This document shows positions 23,689-35,700 of a DNA stretch of 64,000 bases, piece after piece. This DNA is from Hemicordylus capensis (lineage: Eukaryota; Chordata; Lepidosauria; Squamata; Cordylidae), in the NCBI RefSeq assembly GCF_027244095.1, contig NC_069665.1, positions 622,501 through 686,500 of the forward strand, read 5' to 3'. Every line of letters begins with the position of its first letter. The first letter of the stretch is position 1. Made by a program: the position numbers and the translations under genes. The notes beneath the pieces are model-generated. The model was not told the origin of the DNA, ran no database searches, and saw only the letters and a program-made list of their open reading frames with translations.

Positions 23689-23755
23689 ATGGCGGAGCTG
23701 GCGCTGAGCGAGGCCTGGGTCCGCCGCCAGCCCGCCCTCCGGGGGCTCCCGCCAG
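23689..23755 (+). CDS. LRRC36: LRRC36 coding exon 1 (residues 1-23)
   Basis: Begins MAELALSEAWVRRQPALRGL; donor CCAG|gtagg leaves phase 1. The start was chosen because it gives the human-like MAE start and the correct phase into exon 2. Confidence 0.85.
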
Positions 23756-26700
23756 GTAGGGGCTGGCCGGCGCTCTGCACACGCCCAGGGGCACCACCAG
23801 CGCCCCCGCCGCCGGCCGCAGCCCTCCCCTCCGCCTGCCCGCCGAGCCGCTTTGGGGCTTCCTCCAGGGCCGGCCTCTGTGTGTCTTGGCGGGGGGGGCA
23901 GCCATGATTCCGCCCCCCCTCAGAACCCCCCCCCCGCGCGATGCGGAGCTGCCCGCAGGGCCCCCAGTTGCCCCCCCGCCGGGTCCAGGAATCCTCTTGC
24001 CTGCAAGCAGCCAGAAGGGCGGCAGCAGCGGGGGGGGGTCCTCCTGCTGCCCCCCCTCCCCGCCCCCAGCGGCCTGGAAAGAGGAAACCTGCCCCAAGGA
24101 GGGCTGCAGGGGGCGGGGCGCGGAGGGCGAGGCGTCTCGGCGGCATGGAGGCTGCCAGTCCGTGCTGGGCCCAGAGCCGGGCGTCTCGCTCGCAGGACAG
24201 CCTGCCTGCCTGCCCGCCCGCGCTGGCCGAGACCCCGCCTGGGACGGGGCGGGGAGGCCCTGGACCCCGGACGCCTCCCGCTTGGGCTGCCGGTCCGCTG
24301 AGACCTGGTCCGGCCTGCAGGCCTCGGTATTGGCCGAAAGACCCGCCAGGCCTGCGTGGTGGGCGGCCGACGACGTGCCCAGCCCAGCCTCTCTCCCGAG
24401 GCTTCCCCAGTCCTGGATCCAGAACGGCCCCCGGGTTGCTTTTTAGAAACGGCGCTTTTCGGCCTCTGCTTCGTGCCAGTTCCCACAATGACGTTGCAAC
24501 CTGCGTTCCCGTCAGTGGGTGCGGCGCATGTCACGGAGCCCCGCTTTCCCTAAACAAGAGGCATGTCTGGATGCTGGCCGGGGACAAATGTCTTCCCTTT
24601 CAGAAATGTTGGCAGGACAGAAGAAACACATTTACAAGTGGCCCTTTTTTCCCAGAACAGGTGGAATCCCTTTCTCTGCAGGGAACCTACGCAGGCAAAA
24701 TTGTCTCCCTTGGAGATGGCCTGAAGTCCTTTAAGAACCTCCGGTCTTTAGACTTGTCAAAGAACCTGCTGCTTAGCTTAGCGGTGAGTTCTCCGTTGTT
24801 CCTGGTACTGGCCTTGGGAGGGCTTTTTTCACCGGCTCATTTTTCTAGCACTTTCTGCATTAGTCTGCATCCTTCTAAAAGGGTGGTGCCCAGAACTGGA
24901 TACAGCACTCCAGATGAGGTTTGACTAAGTAATTCCACTAAATAGTAATCCCATAAAGTGGAATTAAAGCAGCCTAAAAGTGTGTTCGCCTTTTTTGCAG
25001 CTGTACCACACTGCTGGCCCTGCTCCGCCTGTGATTGACTACAGTCCTGAGATCTTTTTCACCTGTTCTCCTGCCAAGCAAGGGGTCTCCCATCCTCTAC
25101 CTGTGCATTTTATATAATTTTTTTGCCTCTGTGCAGAACTTTGTGTTTCTGTTGAATTTTATTGTATAAGGTTATTTTGTTTGTTACAGTCCAGTTTCCC
25201 ATTCTGTCGGGGTCATTCTAAATGTTATTTCTGTCTCTAAGGCAAACTGTTCTATGAGTTTTACTGCTCACCTATAAACAGGGGTACTTGTATAAGAGGC
25301 ATTTGGCAGCCTCCAAGTGCCCCACCCCACCTTATATGTTTTCGCTTGTGAGTCTGTTGATGAGAATTTGCTCTTCTATCATGCCCAGTTTGAGCCAAAT
25401 CCCCCCTCGCTTTTAAAAAATAATAATTTAGGGATTTGTGCTGGTTTTATTCTGTAGTTAGTTGATTTTAGAACTGTTCGTTGTAGGCAGTGGAAGCTAG
25501 GAATATGGGGAAAGGAAGGAGCCTCAGTCTAAACAAATTAAAATGAGTAACTTTATTGTTTGTGAAACAAGTAGTTTGGCTTCTGAAGGTAGAGTAGAGA
25601 ATCAGTTTGCAGTGTTGCAGCCAAGATGATCAAGCGGCTGGAGCGTCTTCAAGCGGCTGGGCTCCCTTGCTTATCAAAAAGACCATTGTGGAGGGATGTG
25701 ATCGAGGTTCATGTGATAGCTGGGAATGAAGTGAAGGGAGGAGATACACAGAGATCTTCCTCCTCCTCCTCCTCTCATCGTGGGAGCACTTGGGGTCACG
25801 ACACTCAGAAATCCCTCTCCAGGTTTAGTGCTCCGAGTGGTGTTGGTGGTGCGCCACACGAGAGAGAGGACATTGCGCTGGCGACTTGCGCTACCTTGGG
25901 CGCTTGTCTTCCAGACGAGTGGTGTGCAGTCGTGGTGCGCTTCATTTGTTTCAGTGGGGGTGTTTGCACCAGAGTGCTGCAGCGCAGATCCCTGGTTTGG
26001 GCGCAGCCGCCGCCACCACAGGGCTCATTCCGCACACGGCCCCTGGCTCTGGATGTCGGCCGCTCTCTTTGCAATGGCATTGTTGTCTTTCTCTCTGTGC
26101 AGGGGCTTGAGCAGCTGCACGCCTTGGAACACCTGAATTTGTATTATAATCGCATTTCCTCCTTGCTGGAAGTGGCCCGCCTCCAAGCACTGCCTCGCCT
26201 CAGAGAGCTGGACTTGCGCCTCAACCCCATCACCAGGAAGGAGTCGGACTACAGGCTCTTCACCATGTGCAGGCTGCGAACTCTGGGCAAGCTCGGTGAG
26301 AGGGTGGGAGGGAGGAGAGCCCCCCCCCGCCGCCGCCGCTTCCTGCCTGGGTCCCTCTCTTCAGGGGCACATGGCAGCTGACTGCTTCAGTGTGGGGCCT
26401 TGCCAGCGGCCTTTCCAGGCCTGCTTTCAAGAGCTACTTGGGGGGCCCCTGAAAGAGTTCACTTCTTCTGTGGCTGCTGGTTTGTTTCATTCTTGGGATC
26501 AGAGGTGCACCGCCATTTGCTGACGGGGCATTGCATTTGAAAGGGAGGGCAGCCAGTCTACCTGACTGCATCCATCAGCTCTTGGTCTCTCGCAGAGGGC
26601 CGTGATGGGGTGGATTCCACGTTGGCAAGGCAGGCCTCATTGCCTCTGGAAGGTGTTCCCGTTGCGCACACTCTCGTCACTGAGGCCAGGGCTGCCTCCG

Positions 26701-29700
26701 TGATGCCAGCACAGGTGCAAGGCTGCCCCCGGTTCCTGCAAGTCGTGGCTGCTGCCTCCATTGGGCGGAATCCCCTTGAAATGTGGTGGTCCTTGAGAGT
26801 GGCAGCCGAGATGGGGCGTCTGTGTGGCTCTGCAAGCAGCCCCCCTCCTCAGTCCGTGCCTGAAGGCCCACTGCCCCTGGCTGGGCTCCCCCCTCCCTGA
26901 TTCAGCCCCCTTGGCTGGTGGAGGGAGGACTCTGCCTGCTGCTCCTGGAGCCTTTTGGCCTGCGCGCACACCTCTCCAGGTGCCCCCAGGGTGGCCCACC
27001 CGTAGCAGTCTGGGAGTCTTCTGCTAGCCCTAGAAAGGCCTCCCTCCTCCCTGGGCTGCCCCAGGCCCTGCTCCTGTGGAAATCAGAGGAGTGACAGCGA
27101 GAGGGGGATTGTGACCTCACTGCTGCAAACTCGGGGGCCTCATCACCTGTTGCTATGGAGTGAGGCAGGCGAGGTTCTCTTCTCAGGGGCCTTTGCCGGG
27201 CTGAAGCCTCCTTCCAGGCGGACCTGACACTGGCTGGATCTGTCCAGAGCTTGCTCTCCTCTCGAGCTCCCTGGGCTTTCAGGCCAGCCTGCGCTCTTTC
27301 CACTCTGGGCCTCTTCTCTGCCTCTAGATACTCCCTCCCACGGAAGGGTGTCCAAAGACTGAAAGTCCTTGGGGGTGAGTTTGGAGGTTGGGGTGGGGGG
27401 GAGGCGGCGGTTGTGGCCAGCACCTGCTCCTGTATCATGGGCTTGGCAAGCAAATGGCAGGTGGAGACCACCCTCTGTACTCTCAACCACAGCAAAGGTC
27501 TGCTCACTCTTGGGCTTTGGGGGAATCTGTTTTTTAAAACAAAGACCAAAAATGGGGGGGACCCTTTCGTGACATGCTCCGTGGTTTGTTACCCTCATTT
27601 TATAACCCTACTACCTTTCTAGTTTGCATTTGTCTGTCTTGAACACTTGAAGCACTCTTAGATCTGGAAGCATCTGTTTTCTTAGGTGTTGTGAAGGACA
27701 TCCTAACCTGTCAACCAAGCAAATGTGGTCAACATGACGGGACCCTCCAAATACGCTAATTTTGGTGGACATAACTGGGGACTCTTCGCATTTTTCAAAA
27801 ATCTGGCAGACCAAAAAAAAAGGCAGGGTGCTTTATTAGATGGGCCTAAGCCAACTCCTTCCTGTGTGTGATGCTCTGCTTGTTGTGAGGAAAATCTAAT
27901 ACCACCAGCCAGGGCCCCTCTGTCAGGGCTGCAGCATATATGGCCACAGCCAGGAAGCAGCTGACTTGAGAAGGGCTCTTGAGGCAGGCCTCCTTTGTCC
28001 TTTCAGATGACAGAACGATTAGGGATAGTGAGAGGAAAGCTGCCCTCCTGCATTTTAGCCTCAAGCAGAGCAAAGGGGCCTCGTGGGAGAAAGAGAAGTC
28101 AAGGTATGACTCTGGCTGGGGGCTGGTAGCTCCAGAAGTCCGGCTCCCGGGGAGGGGAGGGGAGGGGAGCCGCCTTGCCCAGCAGGGCTCCCTCTGCTCC
28201 CCACCCCAAAGGCACCTCCTCTTCTGGCCAGGATGGAGGGACAGCGCAGCCTCCTCCCTGGGTGTACTTCAGGTTTCCATCCACTTCTGCAAATGGACAC
28301 AGCAGGCTTTTCTCCTCGCCCCGCCCCAGGCAGGGCAGTCCCCCGTTTCCCCTTGCGCCTCTGAGGGGAAGCAGGAGGCTCCAAGAGGAGACCTGGGCGG
28401 GAGGCCTTCTGGCCACTTCAGCGCTCCTTGTGGGTCCTGCTGCCCTATTCCTTCTGGGCAGGAGCTGTGGGGGTGTGGGGAGAGGCCCATCTCTTTCCTT
28501 CCAGTGCCTGATGTCCATGGGCCCCTTGGTCCTCATCCTGCCCTGCTAAATCTCTTTCTCTCTCGCTGCTGCAGCGAAAGTGCCATGGGGAATCCAATGT
28601 TAGACCAAGAGGGCTTTGCAATGCCCAGTCTGGACATGGAAGGCAGCAGAACACAGGCTGGTAGGTCACCGAGTCCGTGGCATCGCAGGGCATAATCTGT
28701 GGGGCTCTTCTCTTGGGCACTTGCTGGTGAAGGCAGAAACTTCCTTTCCAGTCCAGTCCTGTTAGCGGGGCTGGCCCACCTGGGACTCCAAGAAGGGGCT
28801 TCTGCTTGGAGGAGCTGTGAGTGTGAAGAGGAAGGAAGAGAGCAGAAATCCCCAGTGTGCTTTCCTGCTTATCTCACCCCCGCCCCACCCCATCATCTAA
28901 ATCTGCCCCAGCTGCCACCAGTTTGATTCACCTGCGCTGGTGCTGGACGGAGTGTGATGTCAGTCCTCCTCCATGCTGGGGCTAAGCAGTCCTGGCCGAG
29001 GGTTCCTCATGAGCGCCCTGAAAGCCTTTCTGGCCTTAGAACTTGTACCTGGGGTGTTGGGTTGTCACTGCGGATCTCCGAAAGAGTGTGTGTGTTCCCA
29101 CACCAGCCAAAATTACCCCGAAGTCCACTTGAGATCCTTGGAAGCACTCCACACACAAATCGGGCTTGGGCTTCTGAATTCGAGCTTATCTCACTGTATT
29201 GCCGGGTTTTTAAAATGCTGAACTGCTCCCCCCCGCAAATAGGGAGTGACACTGAACTGCCCCCCCCCCAAGCAAATAGGGAGTGACACTGGCATAGAAT
29301 CATGAACCTGATAAGAGGGAAACGCTCCTTAGGAATGCAGATATAGCGCTGGCTTGCCTAGCTGCAGGAAGCCAACTCTTTAAGTTCTAGTTACAAAAGT
29401 AAAACCTCTGTGTTTGCTCAAGTTGACTGTTTGGAACAAGATTAGTCTGCTTGCTTAAGATTTTTGCAGGTGAGAACACCAGGCACGTGTTGGGGAAAAG
29501 GGAAGAACCCTGTTTGTGCACACAAATGCTCCCAGTCTAGGACAGGAGGTTTTGAAGGCAACATGGTGTTCCTGCCCAAGGAGCACGCACGCTCTCTCCC
29601 TCTCCCTCCCCGTTGGCTAGAAGGGAAACACGGAGGCATGCCATGTGCACCTGCACCAAAAGCAAACCCGAGAGCAGAGGGGAGGGGCTGCTTCCCTCAT

Positions 29701-32700
29701 GCCACGAGTGTAATTCGAAGTGGCTTCACTCCACATTTAGCCTGGGAGCTTTATCTGCTGCGCGTAGAAGCCCCAGCTGGATAGTAAGGTGGATGGAAGG
29801 AGAACTGCAGGAGGAGAGAGCTCTATGCTTACTGCTCAGATCCGGACAGGCAAAGACCCCTGAAAGGTGGTGGAGGAGCAAAGAGGTCCCCCAGCAGCCC
29901 GCTGCTCAGCTCTGCCGTGCCCAGCTTGGGTCAGGCAGGCCCAGGCGACGGGGAGCCTCAGGCATGGGAAGAGGCCCTTCAGACGTGCTTGGCCACTGGC
30001 CGCTCTGTGGTGAAGGAGGATGCCTCTTCTTGGGTGGCGGTCAGGCAGGCAGTGAAGACCGTTTGGTCCCAGCAGGCTCTTGCTCTCCGGTGGCGGCTGC
30101 GTTTTTAATTTCTCTGTGATTGATTGATGCTGTAACCTACTTTGGTGAGGCTGTTTGGGTTAATTTGACTTTCATGAGGGTGATGGCTCCTTTGAGTATC
30201 ATGACATAGAGAAGCAGCATGTCGGCGAGGCGCTGAGGCCCTCTCCGTGGGGGAGACCTCCGTGAGTTTCCTCCGCGTTCTTCTCAAGCGGGACCATCGC
30301 CCGGCATCGGCATTTCTTCTGCTTCCAACACAGACTTGTCCGGCCTCGGTCGTGTGCCCTACCGTGACGGGAGAGACGCCATCCGGACCAGCAAGTCTGC
30401 TTTTGGGCTGCAGACCAGCAAGGCGACCAGAGGCAGCAGGGAGCTGGGCCTCCAGACGCAGCAGGCCCCAGTAAGCAGGCTCCTCCGTGGGGCAGGCAGA
30501 CTCTGCAGCCGCTGCTGCTGCCGCCGCCACCACCACGGAAGGCCCGGCCCTGCTGTGCTCCGTTTCTCTTCCGTCAGGGCTGCGTTAGCTCTCACAAGGC
30601 CTCTCCTGTCAGTTTGGCAGCAGGATCCTCCTGGGTGGTGGTTGTGGCCCCCGCTGCTCTCCTGGCGAGCCCCGTTGGGGTCCTTTCTCGGCGTGACTGG
30701 CGAGGGCCTGGGAGCCCACCCTGCTGATGGGCCAGCTCGCTCGGCCAGAACGGCAGCAGTCCTGCCCATCCGCTGTGCCGCCAAGCCAAGCAGTCACGCA
30801 TGCCCTGGACCGACGCCCAGGTGGCCCGGCAAGCCTTTGTGGGAGACGTGGCGGCTGCTCCAGGCACAGCCAGATGTCGTGAGCCGCCTCCTGCCGAGCC
30901 AGGCCCTTGCTCCCTCTCGCTCAGGGTTGTCGACACTGACTGGCAGCAGCTCTCCAAGGTTCCAGGCTGGAGTCTGGAGATGCTGCTGCTGCCGCCTCCG
31001 CCAGGGATGGAGCCGGAGACTTTCTGCATGCCAAGCAGAAGTTCTGCCACTGAGCTGCAGTCCCCGCCGAGGGCAGAGAGGCTTGGCTACCTCCAAAGAG
31101 AGTCGCCCCCCCCCCTCCCTCTCGCCCTGGGGAGTCCGGCAGCTGCCTGTGCGTGCCCTGCTGCAGAGAGCAGCCAGTGGCGGGGAGCCGCCGTGGGGGA
31201 GGTTGATGGTGCCAGGCCACACGGGGCTCCGGACACTGCAGGGAGAAACCGGCGGGGCAGCCCGGGGGCCGCTGTCACTCCCCAGCCCCAGAGTGCCTGG
31301 GAGCAAAGGCCCAGGGCCAGCAGTGGGAGCCCCAAATCAGCCCTGGGGGGAGCACCGCCGTGCGCAGTCTCCAAGAGAGGCCTGTGGCGAGGAGCAGTGG
31401 CAGCCCGGCGGGGGGGGGGGGAGGCACCAAGTGAGGTGCGGCTGCCTCCGGTCCCTGGAGCTCTGGCTGCTCTTCTCCCCCCATCCCGCCCCACCCAGGC
31501 GTTAACCAGAGCCGTGCTGCCTGCAGGCTGGCCATTCACCAGGTAGAGCTGTGCGGTGTGCAGATCTGCCTGACAAATGGCCAGCCTGCAGGCAGCTGGC
31601 TCTCCTTAAGGTCAGGGCAGGGTGGGATGGGGGAGAGAGGAGCAGCCGGAGCGCCAGGGACCGGAGGCAGCCGCACCTCGCTTGCTTACGCCAAGGAGTG
31701 GCTCTGGCCGTGGCCATGTTCATCCTGTCCTCTTTTCCAGCTAGACGATTCCAAGGCAAGACTGTTTCTGAGCCACAACCCCCTGGACAATGGTGAGTGG
31801 TTGACCCAGTCACTCCTCCAACACACAGAAAACCTGGGCCTTGTCCGATGCCTGCTTGCCTGGGAGTAAGCCTCGCTGAAGCCAGTGGGACTTAGTCACA
31901 CACAGGATGGTGCTGGCGTTCTGTCCTGTAGAAGTGGGTATGTGTCTGGAGGCTGGGCCCTCCTCCTCCAGACAGTCAGCAGGGGCTCCAAAGACGGAGG
32001 GCCTCCTCCCTAGGAAAAAAATCGCCTGCGCATGCAGAATGGAAAGCCCTCAGAGGCTTGGGCACCGGCTTCCTTAGAGACTGCCTGCTCCCAGCAGAAG
32101 CTACCCACCTGACTAGGGCTCTGCTCTGGCCTGCTTGGGACAGGGCCTTCTCGATGATTGCCCCCAGGCTGTGGAACTCCCTGGCGGATGAGGCCCCCAT
32201 GGCTCCCTCCCTCTGGCCAATGAGCTCTCCCTGCTCTTTAGCATTTTTTAGCCACGTTCTGTTTTGGTGGTTTTTTAAATTGAGTTTTACTGTTTGACTT
32301 CTTGTTAATTGTCCTGGGGTCTTAGGATGAAGGGTGGTATATAAATATAAATCAGTATATTAAAAAAAAAATGAGTGTGTCAGGGTCATAGCCCTAAGCC
32401 TCCTCCCTGACATGCTAGCTTTCCATGTGTGGGTTGAGTTTTGGTTTTTTGCACGGGGGACCATTCCGTCATGTCAGCCCTCACCTACGGTCGGTGCAGT
32501 CCAAACCTCCTCTTTTTCGGAGAACCGGGCCTAAGGCCAGCAGGTGATCCCCACAAAACCCCGTTGGCCCTTTGCGTGGACTCTGACTTGAGGACTTCAG
32601 TGCTTTGCTGCTTCTCAGCATATTCAGCTGTTGTGAGCCTGAGACCCAAAATTCATCCTCCGGGATACACGAGTGGCTTGTTGCGTCTATAACATGCTCC

Positions 32701-35700
32701 ATTGGTTAGCGGAGCCTGGGTTTCAGTGTGACTTGCTCCACAGCCGCTCCACTATCACGACTGCTTCTGTTCTTCCCAGCACCTTTGATGAGCCACAACT
32801 TGCATGTAGGGACTCAGGCAAAGGGATCTGAAAACGAGCGGTGGGTAACGGGAGCAGTGGGAAGGGCTTCATGGGATCCTTCTGGTTGTTCTCTGCAGAG
32901 CCCCTTTCCTCAGCCTCGCAGGCACAGCCTTCCCTGCGTTCCCAAGTAAGGAGCAGAGCCAGCCCTGGGAAGGGAAGGTGCCGTGTGTCCTTTTCTGAAG
33001 GCCCCTCTTTAGACTTCTCTGCAGGAGAAAGAGAAACCGGGCGGAAGCTGGACCTCCTCGACCTGGGCCGGGACGTTTCTCCAGCCAGGAGACTGCATCT
33101 GAATGACTCAGGGAAGAGCAGCAGGCCCTATGAGTTTGCCCACAGAGACCTCAGGACGGAGAGCTGTGAAAATCTCTACCTCCCCTACTCCACTCATTAC
33201 CGAGAGCTGCTGAAGAGGCTTCATCAGGAGAGGAAAGCAGCCGACGAAGTCTGTAGCTATACCTCGAGGCTTGCTAATGACGCCCTGGCCTCGACTCAGT
33301 CCTCCTGTGGAGATTTCCTGGGGCAGCCCTTGGAGGCGGAGGCGGACTACGCCGAGGCTCTGAAGCTCCGTTCAGGTGAAGACTGACACACTTGTCTTTT
33401 GCATGCATTTCTGTCTCAGTGCTTGACTGCTCAGAGGTCTGTATATTCCTGTGGGTACAAACCCACTCAGTGAGCAAGACACTGGGTGGGCCCATTCTTC
33501 ATGGCCTCCAAGAACCAGCCTTGGTCTTCCTGAAGGCGAAGAAAGCCTCAGCCCACTGCCCATCACCACAGAGAGTTCGCTTCCGTCCTTCCCTTTTTAA
33601 AACGGAGGTGGTCAAAGGCCCAGTGGGGAGCTGCTGCCCACACATTTCGGGCGCAGGGAGAGGTCGGGTGGGGACATGGAGACAGAACACAGAGCTGTTA
33701 ATAAATAGTGCAGCCGGAGAGAGGAAGAGGAGGAGGGACCCGGCAGGTCTCATGGCCGGTTCTGTCCCGGTGGGGTCTTTCCTCTCTGTGGACGTGACTG
33801 AAACGTACAATTGAAACACATAAAAGCAACTACAACGACACAAGTATTTAACACATTTTAAAAGCCTGGGTGGACAAAAAGGTCTTCAACTGGCATCTAA
33901 AAGAACAAAGTGACAGCACCAGGCAAGCCTCACTGAGGAGGCGATTCCATAAATGGGGCACTGACCCAAAGGCCCTCTCCCTAGTAGCCACCCACCTCAC
34001 CTCATTTGGCAGAGGCACTCAGAGCAGCTCCTCCTCCTCCGAAGAGGGTCTTGAAGTCCAGGTCAGGACATCTGGGGCAATGCACTCTTTCAGGTAACTG
34101 CTCCCCAGCCATTTGGGGCTTTACAGGTGAAAACCAGCACTCTGGATGGGGCCCTGAAATGGGTAGGATCCAGTGCCGCTGACGAAGCACGGGTGTGAGG
34201 TGATCAAAACATCCAGCCCCCGTCAATAATCCCGAGGCCCCCATTTTGGACCAACTGCAGTTTCCAGGCAGTTTCCAAAGGCAGTCCCACCTTCTACAAG
34301 GCATCGCAGTTCTCGCCAGTAACTGTGGCTGAGCATTGCAGCTGGGTTGCCAGCCGAAGCTGATGATGACGGGGCGAACCACCAAGGCTGCTTGAGCCTC
34401 TCGTGGCTGCAGGCCGGGTCCCCGGGGGTGGGCGGAGTGCAGCCCCATCGAGAACAAGCTGAGCGTCAGTCGCCTCTTGTCTGGATGGGGTCTCGGTGGT
34501 TCACCCCCAGCACCGATTCAGGGCATTAAAGAGAAGAGTCCGCCTGTTTCCTTCTCCTCCTCCTCCCAGATGCAAAGCTCGGCAGTCCCTTTCTTCCATT
34601 CACTCATCCGGCTTCTGCAAACTTGGGAGATTTCCCGCCAAAGCATCAGCCGCCCACCAAGGTGCTCCTGGAGAATGTGCAGCCGGTTTCCACGCTGACG
34701 TCTGCCTCTTGGAAAGAACGAGACCCCCCCTCTTGCCGGTCGCTCAGCCCTTCAAGACTGGACTTCAACCATCCTCTTGGGGCCCCTAAGCATTGCTTTA
34801 GAGAGCCAAGTGCAGAGGTGGGTGCTTTGGGGATGGGGGGGGTGTTCTTTTTTGTGCCTGGTCGGGGGGGTGTCTGTCAGCTGGCCCCCTCTGCTGAAGC
34901 GCAAGTGGTGTCTCTTCTGACTGTGGATCATTTATGGGGAACCTTGAATGCCCCAAGCGCCTTAGGCCACCCCTGGGAGGAGGAGGAGGAGGAGGAGGGC
35001 TGGGGTCCTGCCCTGTGATCGCTCGGGAGCAGAGCTGGAGAGGTCCAGGCCTGGCGTGGCCGGAGGGGTGCGGAATGGGCAGCCGCGGAAGCAACCTCCA
35101 GCCAGATGCGGCCAGGCCAGGGCCAGGAGAGACCGGCCTCCGCCTGTGCTTGCAGCCCACCTTTGCAGAGAGGGCTCAAAGGCAAGTCCAGGTCGGCCAA
35201 GTCTCAGAGTGGCTGGCTTCAGACTGGCAGCAAAGATGCCCACGGGAGGCTTTCCAGCCGGAAAGGGGAGGCGGGCCATTGCTTTGCTTGGCAAGGCCAG
35301 GCGGCTGGAGTCGGTTTGGGGCACTCTTTCCCTCTCTCTTTTTCTGGAACCTCCCCCCCTCCCCAGATGGCAAGGACTGGCATGACTTTGGAGACAGGCC
35401 CAGCCACACAGAAGCGGGGGGGGGGGGGTTCCCATTGGGGCCTTGACGTTGTCTCCGTCTTTGCAAGTGGGCACTCCTTGGCTGCAGCACAGCGGTGGCA
35501 GTTGCTGGACTCCCCTTCCCTGTGTGTGTCGCTCCCTTCCCAGCAGCGCGCCAGAGAACAGAGCAGCCTCCAGAGCCGCACACACAGTCCCAGCGGCCCC
35601 GAGAGAGGCTCCCCCGTCATCGTTGTCCTGCGCCAGCTGCTGGAGCTCGTGGACCGCTACTGGGAGGGCTCGGGCTCCCTGCTCCTCAACAAGGACTTCC

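Larger units (their letters stand above)
23100..24320. promoter_or_regulatory. CpG-rich bidirectional promoter of KCTD19 and LRRC36
   Basis: A very GC-rich, CpG-dense block surrounds two divergent start codons, KCTD19 at 23585 (minus) and LRRC36 at 23689 (plus). It has GC-box-like GGGCGG strings and no TATA box close to either start. Long open frames in all six frames here reflect base composition, not genes. Its extent is judged by eye. Confidence 0.75.

Noticed and set aside
23337-24488. Long open frames of 150-380 codons on both strands in the CpG-rich block
   Set aside because: They are rich in Pro, Gly, Ala and Arg in every frame, which is what high GC content gives by chance; they overlap the firmly supported first exon of LRRC36.
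30336-31505. 389-codon plus-strand open frame
   Set aside because: Only its first 45 codons (LRRC36 exon 6) are supported; the rest crosses a strong donor into intron with repeat sequence.
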